A DNA stretch of 64,000 bases from Streptomyces hygroscopicus subsp. hygroscopicus (GTDB taxonomy: Bacteria > Actinomycetota > Actinomycetes > Streptomycetales > Streptomycetaceae), in the NCBI RefSeq assembly GCF_030269125.1, contig NZ_BSSM01000007.1, positions 62,001 through 126,000 on the forward strand, read 5' to 3'. The translations under genes and the position numbers were made by a program. Position 1 is the stretch's first letter. The number at the start of each line of letters is the position of its first letter. This document shows positions 27,736 through 36,642 of the stretch, one piece after another. The notes below the pieces were generated by a model, which worked only from the letters and a program-made list of their open reading frames with translations, was not told the origin of the DNA and made no database searches.

Positions 27736-28380
27736 ATGAGTCAGCAGTACCCGCAGCAGCCCGGCGGAGACGTCCCGCCGCAGCCGGTATGGGGCGCGCC
27801 TCAGCAGGGCTGGGGTGCTCCGCCGCCACCCCCGCCGCCGCCCCCGCTGCCGCCGAAGAAGTCGAGCACCGGGAAGATCCTCGGCTTCGGCTGCCTCGGC
27901 ATCGTCGCGCTCGTCGTCGTGATCGGCGTCATCGCGGCCGTGGCGGGTGGCGGCGGAAAGAGGGAGATCGACAAGGCCGACCCCGGCAGGAGCGCCGCGC
28001 CGAGCGCCACGTCGTCGTCGGAACCGGGCAAGTCCGAGCCCGCGGGTGAGCACGCGCCCGTGGAGATCACCGCGAAGAGGACCTCCTTCACCAAGAGCAT
28101 CCTCGCCGAGGGCGACGCCTACACCAGCGTGTCCGTCACCATCCGCAACAACAGCGGCAAGAAGGTCAGCGTCAACCCGCTCTACTTCACCGTCACGGAC
28201 ACCGGCGGCACCAAGCACACGGACGAACTGGGTGTCGACGAGAAGCAGATCGAGACCGTGGATCTGTCGCCGGGCGAGAACATCTCGGGCACGGTGACCG
28301 GCAAGGGGAGGTTCACGCCCAAGTACGTGACGTTCACCGAGGACCTGTTCGGCGATCCGATTCGGGTGGACGTCAAGTGA
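27736..28380 (+). CDS. Membrane-anchored DUF4352 protein
   Basis: 214 aa. The first 40 residues are Pro/Gln/Gly-rich with a run of nine prolines, followed by KKSSTG, one membrane helix (about 50-73, GCLGIVALVVVIGVIAAVAGG), a Ser/Glu linker and a DUF4352 immunoglobulin-like beta domain (KRTSFTKSILAEGDAYTSV to ITVDVK-like end). DUF4352 domains are extracytoplasmic and related to the MPT63 fold. The cytoplasmic Pro-rich tail resembles those of many streptomycete surface proteins. ATG 27736 has AGGGGGA upstream. Function is unknown. Confidence 0.85.
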   Translation: MSQQYPQQPGGDVPPQPVWGAPQQGWGAPPPPPPPPPLPPKKSSTGKILGFGCLGIVALVVVIGVIAAVAGGGGKREIDKADPGRSAAPSATSSSEPGKSEPAGEHAPVEITAKRTSFTKSILAEGDAYTSVSVTIRNNSGKKVSVNPLYFTVTDTGGTKHTDELGVDEKQIETVDLSPGENISGTVTGKGRFTPKYVTFTEDLFGDPIRVDVK

Positions 28381-28466
28381 GGTCGGCGCGCCGGTAGTTC
28401 GTCGTCGGCCGGGCGCTCGGCGGACCCGCCGGGATGCCGCGGCTCGCCGGGGCGAGGTTCCCGGCG

Positions 28467-28497
28467 CGGGGCGGGCGCCATCTCGCCGCCCGCCCCG
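28467..28497. terminator. Bidirectional terminator hairpin
   Basis: Perfect 10-bp arms CGGGGCGGGC (28467-28476) and GCCCGCCCCG (28488-28497) with an 11-nt loop lie between the convergent DUF4352 and acyl-CoA dehydrogenase genes. Confidence 0.7.
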
Positions 28498-28519
28498 GCA
28501 CCCCCGCGGGTGGGTTCGG

Positions 28520-30208
28520 TCAGCCGTGGTCGGGCAGTGCCCGGTCCAGGATCGCGTCCAGGTCGGTCCCCCGGGGCAGCGTGCCGAAGGAGTGGCCCCA
28601 GTCGCCCGCCAGGCGGGTGGCGCAGAAGGCGTCCGCTACCGGGTGGGGGGCGTGCCGGACCAGGAGGGAGGCCTGGAGGGCGAGGGCCATGCGCTCGACC
28701 AGGCGGCGGGCGCTGAGCTGATCGGCCTCGGGCAGTTCGGTCCTGAGGGCGGTCACGGCGGCGTCCAGGCGGGCGTCCGCACCCCGGGCGAGCGCGAGTT
28801 CGCCGAACAGGGCGTCGGCGCTGCCCGGTTCACGTCCGAGGGCGCGCAGCACGTCCAGCGCGTTGACGTTGCCCGACCCCTCCCAGATGGACAGCAGCGG
28901 GGCCTCCCGGTAGTGCCGGGGCATGCCGGAGTCCTCCACGTACCCGTTGCCGCCCAGGCACTCCAGGGCCTCGGCGGTGAACGCGGGACCCCGCTTGGTG
29001 ACCCAGTACTTGCCGACGGCGGTGGCGATCCGCCGGAAGGCGCGCTCCCCGGCGTCCCCGCGCACCGCGCGGTCCGCGGCGCCGGCCAGCCGCATGGTGA
29101 GCGTGGTCGCCGCCTCCGACTCCAGCGCGAGGTCCGCCAGCACGTTGCGCATCAGCGGCTGTTCGAGCAGCCGGGCGCCGAACGCGCCGCGGTGACGGGC
29201 GTGGTGGCCGGCCTCGACCAGCGTCTTGCGCATCAGCGTCGCCGTGGACATCACGCAGTCCAGGCGCGTGCAGTTGACCATCTCGATGATGGTCTTCACG
29301 CCCCGTCCCTCGGGTCCCACCAGCCACGCCACGGTCCGGTCGAACTCCGGCTCGGAGGAGGCGTTGGACCGGTTGCCCAGCTTGTCCTTCAGGCGCTGGA
29401 TGCGGAAGGTGTTGCGGCTGCCGTCGGGCAGCACCCGCGGCACCAGGAAGCAGGACAGCCCGCCGGGGGCCTGCGCCAGGACCAGGAAGACGTCGGACAT
29501 GGGCGCCGACGTGAACCACTTGTGCCCGCGCAGCGTGTACACGCCCGGCTCGCCGGTGGGCGTGGCCGTGGTGGTGTTCGTCCGCACGTCCGAGCCGCCC
29601 TGCTTCTCGGTCATGCCCATCCCGGCGATCAACCCGGCCTTCTCGGTGGGCACCCGCAACCCGTGCTCGTACTCCCGGCTGGTGAGCAACGGCTCGTAGA
29701 CCTTGGCCAGTTCGGGCTGCGCGCGCAGCGCGGGTACGGCGGCGTACGTCATCGACGTCGGGCAGCCGTGCCCGGCCTCGGTGTGCCCCCACACCAACCC
29801 GCCCGCGGTACGGGCCACATGGGCGCCGGGCCGTTCGTCCGCCCAGGGCGAACCGGCGAGGCCCGCCTCGACCGCCGTCCGCATCAGATGGTGCCAACTG
29901 GGGTGGAAGTCCACCTCGTCGACACGGTTGCCGTAGCGGTCGTGGGTGCGCAGCACCGGCTCGTACCGGTTCGCCTGCTCGCCCCACTCCTGGGCCTCCG
30001 CGCTGCCGGCGCGGACGCCCAGGCGGCGGATCTCGTCCTCGGCCCACCCCGCGCCCTCCCGGCGCAGACCCTCCAGGAGGGCGGCGTCGGCGGAGGAGTC
30101 GTAGGGGGCGAGGGGCGGCGGCTGGTTGGTGACGTCGTGCGTCGCGACCTGGTCGGGCAGGGCGAGGGGCGAGTGCGTCTCTGTCTGGGTCGAGGTCATA
30201 CGCGCCAT
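28520..30208 (-). CDS. Acyl-CoA dehydrogenase, AidB-like
   Basis: 562 aa. The long N-terminal region, MTEKQGGSDVRTNTT (FAD/substrate loop), KWFTSAPMSD, RLKDKLGNRSNASSE and ECLGGNGYVEDSGMPRHYREAPLLSIWEGSGNV are typical of the AidB branch of the acyl-CoA dehydrogenase family, where the SIWEGSGN segment binds FAD and the family shows weak dehydrogenase activity and DNA association. ATG 30208 is chosen because a -10-like AGAAAG sits 7 bases upstream and the start codon lies inside the promoter inverted repeat, so the mRNA is probably leaderless; ATG 30199 is the alternative. Divergent from the PaaX-type regulator. Confidence 0.88.
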   Translation of the reverse strand: MARMTSTQTETHSPLALPDQVATHDVTNQPPPLAPYDSSADAALLEGLRREGAGWAEDEIRRLGVRAGSAEAQEWGEQANRYEPVLRTHDRYGNRVDEVDFHPSWHHLMRTAVEAGLAGSPWADERPGAHVARTAGGLVWGHTEAGHGCPTSMTYAAVPALRAQPELAKVYEPLLTSREYEHGLRVPTEKAGLIAGMGMTEKQGGSDVRTNTTTATPTGEPGVYTLRGHKWFTSAPMSDVFLVLAQAPGGLSCFLVPRVLPDGSRNTFRIQRLKDKLGNRSNASSEPEFDRTVAWLVGPEGRGVKTIIEMVNCTRLDCVMSTATLMRKTLVEAGHHARHRGAFGARLLEQPLMRNVLADLALESEAATTLTMRLAGAADRAVRGDAGERAFRRIATAVGKYWVTKRGPAFTAEALECLGGNGYVEDSGMPRHYREAPLLSIWEGSGNVNALDVLRALGREPGSADALFGELALARGADARLDAAVTALRTELPEADQLSARRLVERMALALQASLLVRHAPHPVADAFCATRLAGDWGHSFGTLPRGTDLDAILDRALPDHG

Positions 30209-30250
30209 GTTGCACTTTCTCTGCGGCTGTAGCAATAGTGCAACATGGCG
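30203..30250. promoter_or_regulatory. Symmetric divergent promoter/operator, two leaderless starts
   Basis: A perfect 13-bp inverted repeat: CGCCATGTTGCAC (30203-30215) and GTGCAACATGGCG (30238-30250), 22 bp apart. On each strand the arm supplies a -35 (TTGCAC, 30210-30215 on plus; 30243-30238 on minus), followed 17 bp later by a -10 (CAATAG on plus, AGAAAG on minus), and 7 bases later by the ATG. Each arm also contains the ATG-GCG start of the opposite-running gene. The likely regulator is the PaaX-type protein encoded here. Confidence 0.7.
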
Positions 30251-31024
30251 GCGGACGTAAAGTACGTGCCCATGCGCATGAACGTGTCGGCGGGGCCCGA
30301 GGCGGCCGCCCTGCGGCCCCTGTCCGCGCGGTCGGTCGTGCTGAGCATGCTGCTCGCCGTGCATCCGCCCGAGCTGCCGGTGAAGGACCTCGTACGGCTG
30401 GTCGAGCCCTTCGGGGTCGGCGGCTCCACGCTGCGGGCCGCGCTGAGCCGGATGGTGGCCGCCGGTGACCTGTGGCGCACGGACGCGGTCTACGGGCTCA
30501 GCGAGCGGCTGCTGGCCAGGCAGCGCCGCCAGGACGACGCGGTCCACCCCCGTACCCGCGCGTGGCACGGGGACTGGGAGATGGTGGTCGTCACCGCGAC
30601 GGGGCGCGGCGCCGCCGAGCGCGCCGAGCTGCGTGCCCGGCTGACCGCCCTGCGCCTCGCCGAGCTGCGCGAGGGCGTGTGGCTGCGCCCGGCCAACCTC
30701 GACCGGGCCCTGCCGGACGGGCTGAGCCAGGTGGCGGCGACGTACACCGCCCGTCCCGACGAGCCGGCGCACGACCTCGTCGCCCGCCTCTGGCCCCTGG
30801 ACGCCTGGGCCGGAACCGCCCGCGCCCTCCTCACCCACGCGACCGGCGCGCCGGACCCCGCCGTCCGCTTCACCGCCTTCGCGGCGATCGTCCGCCACCT
30901 CCTCGGCGACCCCGTCCTCCCGCCCCCACTCCTCCCCGCCGACTGGCCGGGCCCCGCTCTGCGCACGGCGTACGCCGGGTATCAGCGGGAGGTGGCCGCG
31001 TCGGCGGGATGGCGGGAGGGCTGA
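30245..31024 (+). CDS. PaaX-family transcriptional regulator
   Basis: 259 aa. SARSVVLSMLLAVHPPELPVKDLVRLVEPFGVGGSTLRAALSRMVAAGDL is the PaaX-type N-terminal winged helix (about residues 25-75), and WHGDWEMVVVTATGRGAAERAELRARL is the PaaX central domain. The C-terminal PaaX domain (LLHATGAPD... HLLGDPVLPPPLLPADWPGPALR) is complete. PaaX proteins repress phenylacetyl-CoA or related acyl-CoA catabolism and are released by the CoA ester. The divergent acyl-CoA dehydrogenase is the obvious target. The start is in the inverted repeat and lacks a Shine-Dalgarno sequence. Confidence 0.88.
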   Translation: MAADVKYVPMRMNVSAGPEAAALRPLSARSVVLSMLLAVHPPELPVKDLVRLVEPFGVGGSTLRAALSRMVAAGDLWRTDAVYGLSERLLARQRRQDDAVHPRTRAWHGDWEMVVVTATGRGAAERAELRARLTALRLAELREGVWLRPANLDRALPDGLSQVAATYTARPDEPAHDLVARLWPLDAWAGTARALLTHATGAPDPAVRFTAFAAIVRHLLGDPVLPPPLLPADWPGPALRTAYAGYQREVAASAGWREG

Positions 31025-31520
31025 GGGGGCGTTGCCGACGGTGGGGCCCGGCCGGGTGAGGCGGGCCGAGGCGGGCGCGGAGGACCCGGGTGGGCCAGGC
31101 CCGAGGGTCCGAGGCGCTGGGGGAGGGTGGGCGCCACCGGTGAGGCGCGCCTGCCGGGCGGTCGTGGCTGTCCGCCCCCGCGTGCGGTGCCCGGGAGGAT
31201 GCGGTGCGCGGCAGGCCGGTACGACGGGTGGTACCCCCGGCCGATGAGGTGCGGGCCCGGCTGCCGCGGCGATCTCGAAGCGGCTCGCCTTCTCGGGCCA
31301 CCGGGGTTCCGCCCCCGCCGCGTCGCTACACCGCCGGCCGCGCTCCGCGGCGTGTGCCGGGTGTGCCGACTCGTCGTCCCCGCGCTCCGGCGTGCCCCGT
31401 GCCGCCCTCGGCGGGTGGCGCCCGCGCCGTACAGGGCGTTCCCTGGGAGACGGGAGGGTGAGCGGGCCGGTCGCGGGCACTCGGTGGGGCAGTGGAGGAC
31501 GAACTCACCCGAGGAGAGTC
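31025..31520. other. 496-bp gene-free gap
   Basis: I see no coding region with a credible start and codon pattern here, and no clear hairpin. It should carry the promoter of the small membrane protein and P-type ATPase pair at its right end; GAGGAGAG at 31511-31518 is the ribosome site of the first gene. Confidence 0.5.
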
Positions 31521-32015
31521 ATGACTCAGCAGAACGCGTCGTCGGCCCTCACGGCGCCCCTGCGCGGTGCCGCCTCGGTGCTGCGCAAGGTGCCGGGCGC
31601 CACGGCGGTGGGCCGCGCCGCGGAGGAGACCCTGGACAAGGTCGGCGCCGTATCGCCCCGCGGACGCCGCATCGCGGTGTACGCCGGAGCGGGGGTGCTC
31701 GGCGCGACAGGCGTCGTGGAGTGGCCCGTGGCCCTCACCGGCGCGGCGGTGGCCTGGCTCACCCAGCCGCGGCCCGGCCCGAAGGACCGGCCGGCGGGCG
31801 CCGGACTCCCGCACGATCTCGGCACCGCCGCGCTCCGGTCCCACGTGGACACACCCACGCACGGGCCCCAGCAGGAACCCCATCGGCACCACGGCGAACC
31901 AGGACACGGGCACCGACCCGCCCGCACCCGCGCCGACGACTCCGAGGACACCACCCCGAAGACGGCGACCGGCCCCCTCGGCCCCACCGCGCGTCCCGAC
32001 CGCACCACCCGCTGA
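31521..32015 (+). CDS. Small membrane protein, P-type ATPase operon partner
   Basis: 164 aa, ATG 31521 with GAGGAGAG. One hydrophobic region (about residues 52-82, RIAVYAGAGVLGATGVVEWP and AVAWLT) is followed by a disordered His/Pro/Thr-rich tail with clusters such as HRHHGEPGHGH that could bind metal. The stop is 10 bp before the TTG start of the P-type ATPase, so the genes are cotranscribed. I do not recognise a family. A role as a metal-binding or regulatory subunit is inference. Confidence 0.7.
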   Translation: MTQQNASSALTAPLRGAASVLRKVPGATAVGRAAEETLDKVGAVSPRGRRIAVYAGAGVLGATGVVEWPVALTGAAVAWLTQPRPGPKDRPAGAGLPHDLGTAALRSHVDTPTHGPQQEPHRHHGEPGHGHRPARTRADDSEDTTPKTATGPLGPTARPDRTTR

Positions 32016-32025
32016 GGAGGGCCCC

Positions 32026-35000
32026 TTGCCAGGTCTGCTCACCGTGCCGCGGGCCACCCTCCGGCTGCTGCCCGCGGCACCACGTCTGCTCGCGCGTGCC
32101 GCCGCGCCCGCCGTCGGAGTGGCCGCCGGCGCGGCCGCGGGAACGGCACGCGCCGGTGTGCGCGGCGTGGACGCCGCCGCACGGGTCGCCCGCGTCGCCC
32201 GCAACACCCTCCCCGGCACCGGCGGCCACTGGCGCTCGGGCACCCGCGCCCACCTCGCCCTGCGCCCCATGGCCCCGGGGCCCGAGGCCGGCACGGAGGC
32301 CCCGGCATCCGGGCCCGAGCCCCCGGCGCCCGCCGAGCCCCCGACGCCGGAGCCCGCGGCCGGCACCCCGCCCCGCGCCCCCGCGGCCGGCACGGAGCAT
32401 CCTGCCCCCGAGAGCCCGGCGGGGACCACGCCCTCGGACCGCGGCGCGCGTCCGGCCCCCGAGCCCCCGTCCGGCACGGCCCACCCGCCCCCCGGACCCC
32501 CCGCCGGCCCCGGTCGCGAGGTGATCCCCGGCCACCCCGCCGGCACCACGCGTCCGACGCCCGAGCCCCCTCCCCTCACCGAGCCCCCGCTCGGCCATCC
32601 CGCCGGCGCCGGCCGTCCCCACCCCACCGTCCACCTGGCCCGCCGCATCGCCGCCACCCTCGCCGAACGCCCCGACGTGCTCTTCGCCTACTGGGACGAG
32701 GGCCTTTCCCGGCTGGTCGTGGCGGCGACCGAGGAGGAGGCCACCGACGAGGTCGTCGCGCACGCCGCGCGGCTCGCCGCGCGGCACGGGCTGGAGCTGG
32801 GCCCGGACGACGTGGAGGAGAACACCCACCCGGCCGACCCCGCGGGGGTGCGTACCGCGGTGGCCACGCTCGCGGTGGACGCGCTGGGTACCGCCGTCGC
32901 GGTCGCCGGGTACGCGCTGCGGTTGCCGCCCTCGCCCCGGCTGGTGACCGCGGTCACGACGCTGCTGCGGGAGAACCCGCGTTTCCGGGCCTGGCTGCGC
33001 GCCCGCCTGGGGCACGACCGGATGGACCTGGTGCTGGCCACGGCCAACGCCGCCGTGCACGGGGCCGGGCAGACCCCCGCCTCCCTGCTGCTGGACGGCA
33101 CCCTGCGCGTGTGCCAGGTCGCCGAGACGGTGGCCCGCGCGGCCGCGTTCGACGCGGTGCACGACGAGCTGTGCGCCCCCGGCCGCGTCAGCCTCGCGCC
33201 CGGCGGCGAGCCGCGTCCGCCGTTGCGGGAGACGCCCGCGCAGCAGTACGCCTCCCACGCCTCCGCGGGCAGCGTGCTGGGCGCCGCGGCCACGCTGCTG
33301 GTCAAGCACGACGGCGCCGAGGCGGCCGAGGCGGTGCTCGCCGGTTCGCCCAAGGCCGCCCGTTACGGCCCCGCCGCCTTCCACGCCGTGCTCAGCGCCG
33401 CCCTGTCGCGCACCGGGGTGCTGGTGCGCGCCCCGGAGCGGCTGCGCCAGCTGGAGATGGCCGGGACCGTCGTGCTGCACGCCGGAGCGCTGCGCGGCGC
33501 GGACGGCGAGGCGGACCCGTGGGCCGAGCCCGTGCTGGACGCGGCCCGCCGGGCCGGGCTGCGGGTGGTGCTGGTGGACGATCCCGCCCTGGAGGACTTC
33601 ACCGGCCTGGCCGACCAAGTGGTGGACGCCCGCCGGCCGCTGGACGACGTGGTCTACGAGGCCCGGGGCGAGACGCACGCCGTGCTGACCGTCGCCCGGG
33701 TGCGCTCGGCCGAGGAGACGGACGTGCTGGCCGCCCTGCGCGGCAGCGATGTCGCCGTCGCCCTCACCGACCGGGACGGCGCGGTGGTGTGGGGCGCGGA
33801 CATGCTGGCCCTGCACGGGCTGCGGGACGTGTGGCGGCTGCTGACCGCGATTCCGGCCGCCCGTGCGGTCGGTGGGCGGGCCCAGACGCTGGCCAGGTCC
33901 GGTGCGGCACTGTCGGGGCTGCTGGTGGCCGTCGGCGAGTCCAAGGGCGGCCGGGGGCGGCTCGCGATGCTGCCGGGGCTGCGGCACGCGCCCGTCGACG
34001 CGGGGGCCGCCATGGCCCTGCTGTCCGGGATGCGTTCCGCGCTGGGAGTGGCGTTGGCCCGTGCCCCGCACCCCCGGCCCCGCGTGCACTGGCACGAGCT
34101 GGACCCGGAGCAGGCCCGCGACCGCCTCGAACACCGACCCGGCGCCGAACCGGGCCCGTCGGCCGCGCTGACCACCGGGCTGCGCAGGGCGGCCGTGGGG
34201 GTCTCCCGGCATCCGCTCCTCGCCCCCGTCCGCTGGTCCTACGAGCTGGGACAGGCCGTCCGCGGCGAACTCCACGACCCGCTCACCCCCGTCCTCGCCG
34301 TCGGCTCGGCGGCCTCCGCGATCCTCGGCTCCGCGGTGGACGCCCTGCTCGTCGTCGGTGCCCTCGATCTGAACGCCCTGGTCGGCGGGGTCCAGCGGTT
34401 GCGCGCCGAACGGGCGCTGTCCGGTCTGGTCGCGGACCAGAAGCGCAAGGCACGCGTGGTGCCCCCGAAGGCGGAGGCCCCTTCCGGCGGCACCCGCACC
34501 GTGGAGGCGGGCAAGCTCACGCCCGGCGACGTGATCCAGCTCAAGGGCGACGACGTGGTGCCCGCCGACGCGCGGCTGCTGTGGCAGGAGGGCCTGGAGG
34601 TGGACGAGTCCGCGCTGACGGGCGAGTCCCTGCCGGTGGAGAAGGACACCGACCCCACCCCGCACGCCCCGGTCGCCGACCGCAGCTGCATGGTCTTCGA
34701 GGGGACGACCGTGGTGGCGGGAGAGGCCCGTGCCGTCGTGGTCGACATCGGCGAGCACACCGAGGCCGCCCGCGCCGTGCATCTCGCCGCGCGGACGCCC
34801 CCGGCGGCCGGCGTCCAGGCCCGGCTTCAGGAACTCACCCGCAAGGCACTGCCGTTGACCCTGGCGGGCGGCGCCGCCGTGACCGGTCTCGCGCTGCTCC
34901 GGGGCACCCCGATCCGTGAGGCGGTCAGCGGTGGCGTCGCGGTCGCGGTGGCCGCCGTCCCCGAGGGGCTGCCCCTGGTGGCCACCGTCGCCCAGCTGGC

Positions 35001-36639
35001 GGCGGCCCGCCGGCTCAGCCGCGACGGCGTCCTGGTGCGCACCCCGCGCACCCTGGAGGCGCTCGGCCGGATGGACACCATCTGCTTCGACAAGACCGGC
35101 ACCCTCACCGAGAACCGGTTGCGCCTGGTGCGGGTCTCCGACGCCGAGGGCACCGTACGCGCGGTGGCCGACGCCGGGTCGGCGGACACCGTGCGGTCCG
35201 CCGCGCGGGCCTGCCCCCGCACCAACGGCGGCTCCGAGCGGCCGGTGCACGCCACCGACGAGGCCGTCCTGGACGCGGCCGGTCCCGATCCCGAGTGGAC
35301 CCAGCTCGCCGGGCTGCCCTTCGAGGCCGCACGCGGCTACGCGGCCGCCGTCGGACGGGCCGGCGACGGCCCCCGTGTCCTCGTGGTCAAGGGCGCTCCC
35401 GAGACCGTGCTGCCCGCCTGCGCCGGCCTCCCGACGGGCGCCGCCAACGCGGCCCAGGAGCTGGCCGGTTCGGGACTGCGCGTCCTGGCGGTGGCCGAAC
35501 GGCGGCTCGGCGACGGGGAGGACGCGGCCGACGTCCTCGAACAACCGCTCCAGGAGCTGGAGTTCACCGGCGTGCTGGCGCTGTCCGACGTGCCCCGCGA
35601 CACCTCCACGGCACTGGTGAAGGGGCTGCACGAGGCGGGCGTACGACCCGTCGTGCTCACCGGCGACCATCCGCAGACCGCGCGGGCCATCGCCGCGGAA
35701 CTGGGCTGGCCGGAGGGGACCGTGGTGGTCACCGGCGACGAACTGGCCGCCGCGGACCGGGCGGCGCGGGCCCGGATGCTGCGCGACGCGGGCGTGGTGG
35801 CCCGGGTGGCGCCCGAGCAGAAGCTCCAGGTCGTGGAGGCGCTGCGGGACGCGGGCCGGGTGGTCGGCATGGTCGGCGACGGAGCCAACGACGCCGCGGC
35901 CATCCGCGCCGCCGACATCGGCGTCGGCATCAGCGCCCGCGGGTCGGCCGCCGCGCGCAACGCCGCAGACATCGTGCTCACCGACGACGACCTCACGGTC
36001 CTGATCGACGCGATCGGCGAGGGCCGCGCCCTGTGGCACAGCGTGGCCGACGCCATCGCCATCCTGATCGGCGGCAACGCGGGCGAGGTCGGCTTCGGCC
36101 TCATCGGCACCCTGCTGTCCGGCCGCGCGCCGCTGTCCACCCGGCAGATGCTGATGGTGAACCTGTTCACCGACCTGTTCCCGTCGATGGCGGTCGCCGT
36201 GACGGAGAAGGAGGGCGAGGCGGACCTCGCCCACGTCGAGGAGGCCGCCGGGGTGCTGGGCGACCCGCTGCTGCGGCAGATCAGGCACCGGGCGCTGACC
36301 ACCTGCCTCGGCGCGCTCACCGCCTGGCTGATCGGCCGCTTCACCCCGGGCACCGCCCGCCGCTCCAGCACCATGGCGCTGTGCGGGGTGGTCGGCACCC
36401 AGCTGGTGCAGACCCTCCTCGACCGGCGCGACAGCCGGCTGGTGCAGATCACCTCGCTGGGCTCGGCCGCGGTGCTCGTCGCCGTCGTCCAGATCCCGGT
36501 GCTCAGCCGCGCCTTCGGCTGCACCCCGCTCGGCCCGTTCGCCTGGGCCGGCGTGGTCGCCGCCATCGGCCTCGCCCTGGCGGGTCAGCGGGCGCTGCCC
36601 CGCCTGGAGGAGACGGTGGTACGGCTGCTGCCGGACTGA
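32026..36639 (+). CDS. Giant cation-translocating P-type ATPase, CtpI-like
   Basis: 1,537 aa from TTG 32026, which has GAGGAGG five bases upstream; a GTG at 32044 is possible. The C-terminal 800 residues are a P-type ATPase: LTGES (actuator, near residue 863), PEGLP in the core helix, DKTGTLTE with the phosphorylated Asp at residue 1022, and GDGANDAAA near 1284. PEGLP is the Ca2+-type (P2) helix-4 motif rather than the CPC/CPx heavy-metal motif. The first 700 residues are an extension with a Pro/Glu-rich disordered stretch (about 80-200), then a degenerate HMA-like and haloacid-dehalogenase-like region. This two-part organisation and length recall mycobacterial CtpI (about 1,630 aa). The transported ion is unknown. 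Converges on OYE with only 3 bp between stops. Confidence 0.88.
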   Translation: MPGLLTVPRATLRLLPAAPRLLARAAAPAVGVAAGAAAGTARAGVRGVDAAARVARVARNTLPGTGGHWRSGTRAHLALRPMAPGPEAGTEAPASGPEPPAPAEPPTPEPAAGTPPRAPAAGTEHPAPESPAGTTPSDRGARPAPEPPSGTAHPPPGPPAGPGREVIPGHPAGTTRPTPEPPPLTEPPLGHPAGAGRPHPTVHLARRIAATLAERPDVLFAYWDEGLSRLVVAATEEEATDEVVAHAARLAARHGLELGPDDVEENTHPADPAGVRTAVATLAVDALGTAVAVAGYALRLPPSPRLVTAVTTLLRENPRFRAWLRARLGHDRMDLVLATANAAVHGAGQTPASLLLDGTLRVCQVAETVARAAAFDAVHDELCAPGRVSLAPGGEPRPPLRETPAQQYASHASAGSVLGAAATLLVKHDGAEAAEAVLAGSPKAARYGPAAFHAVLSAALSRTGVLVRAPERLRQLEMAGTVVLHAGALRGADGEADPWAEPVLDAARRAGLRVVLVDDPALEDFTGLADQVVDARRPLDDVVYEARGETHAVLTVARVRSAEETDVLAALRGSDVAVALTDRDGAVVWGADMLALHGLRDVWRLLTAIPAARAVGGRAQTLARSGAALSGLLVAVGESKGGRGRLAMLPGLRHAPVDAGAAMALLSGMRSALGVALARAPHPRPRVHWHELDPEQARDRLEHRPGAEPGPSAALTTGLRRAAVGVSRHPLLAPVRWSYELGQAVRGELHDPLTPVLAVGSAASAILGSAVDALLVVGALDLNALVGGVQRLRAERALSGLVADQKRKARVVPPKAEAPSGGTRTVEAGKLTPGDVIQLKGDDVVPADARLLWQEGLEVDESALTGESLPVEKDTDPTPHAPVADRSCMVFEGTTVVAGEARAVVVDIGEHTEAARAVHLAARTPPAAGVQARLQELTRKALPLTLAGGAAVTGLALLRGTPIREAVSGGVAVAVAAVPEGLPLVATVAQLAAARRLSRDGVLVRTPRTLEALGRMDTICFDKTGTLTENRLRLVRVSDAEGTVRAVADAGSADTVRSAARACPRTNGGSERPVHATDEAVLDAAGPDPEWTQLAGLPFEAARGYAAAVGRAGDGPRVLVVKGAPETVLPACAGLPTGAANAAQELAGSGLRVLAVAERRLGDGEDAADVLEQPLQELEFTGVLALSDVPRDTSTALVKGLHEAGVRPVVLTGDHPQTARAIAAELGWPEGTVVVTGDELAAADRAARARMLRDAGVVARVAPEQKLQVVEALRDAGRVVGMVGDGANDAAAIRAADIGVGISARGSAAARNAADIVLTDDDLTVLIDAIGEGRALWHSVADAIAILIGGNAGEVGFGLIGTLLSGRAPLSTRQMLMVNLFTDLFPSMAVAVTEKEGEADLAHVEEAAGVLGDPLLRQIRHRALTTCLGALTAWLIGRFTPGTARRSSTMALCGVVGTQLVQTLLDRRDSRLVQITSLGSAAVLVAVVQIPVLSRAFGCTPLGPFAWAGVVAAIGLALAGQRALPRLEETVVRLLPD

Positions 36640-36642
36640 GGC

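Noticed and set aside
28520..31480. A 986-codon minus-strand frame joining the acyl-CoA dehydrogenase with upstream sequence
   Set aside because: The extra 420 codons are antisense to the PaaX gene and lack homology; the true start is in the inverted repeat at 30208.
31759..36288. A 1,509-codon minus-strand frame opposite the P-type ATPase
   Set aside because: Gly/Arg/His-rich composition and no domain; the plus strand has all P-type motifs.
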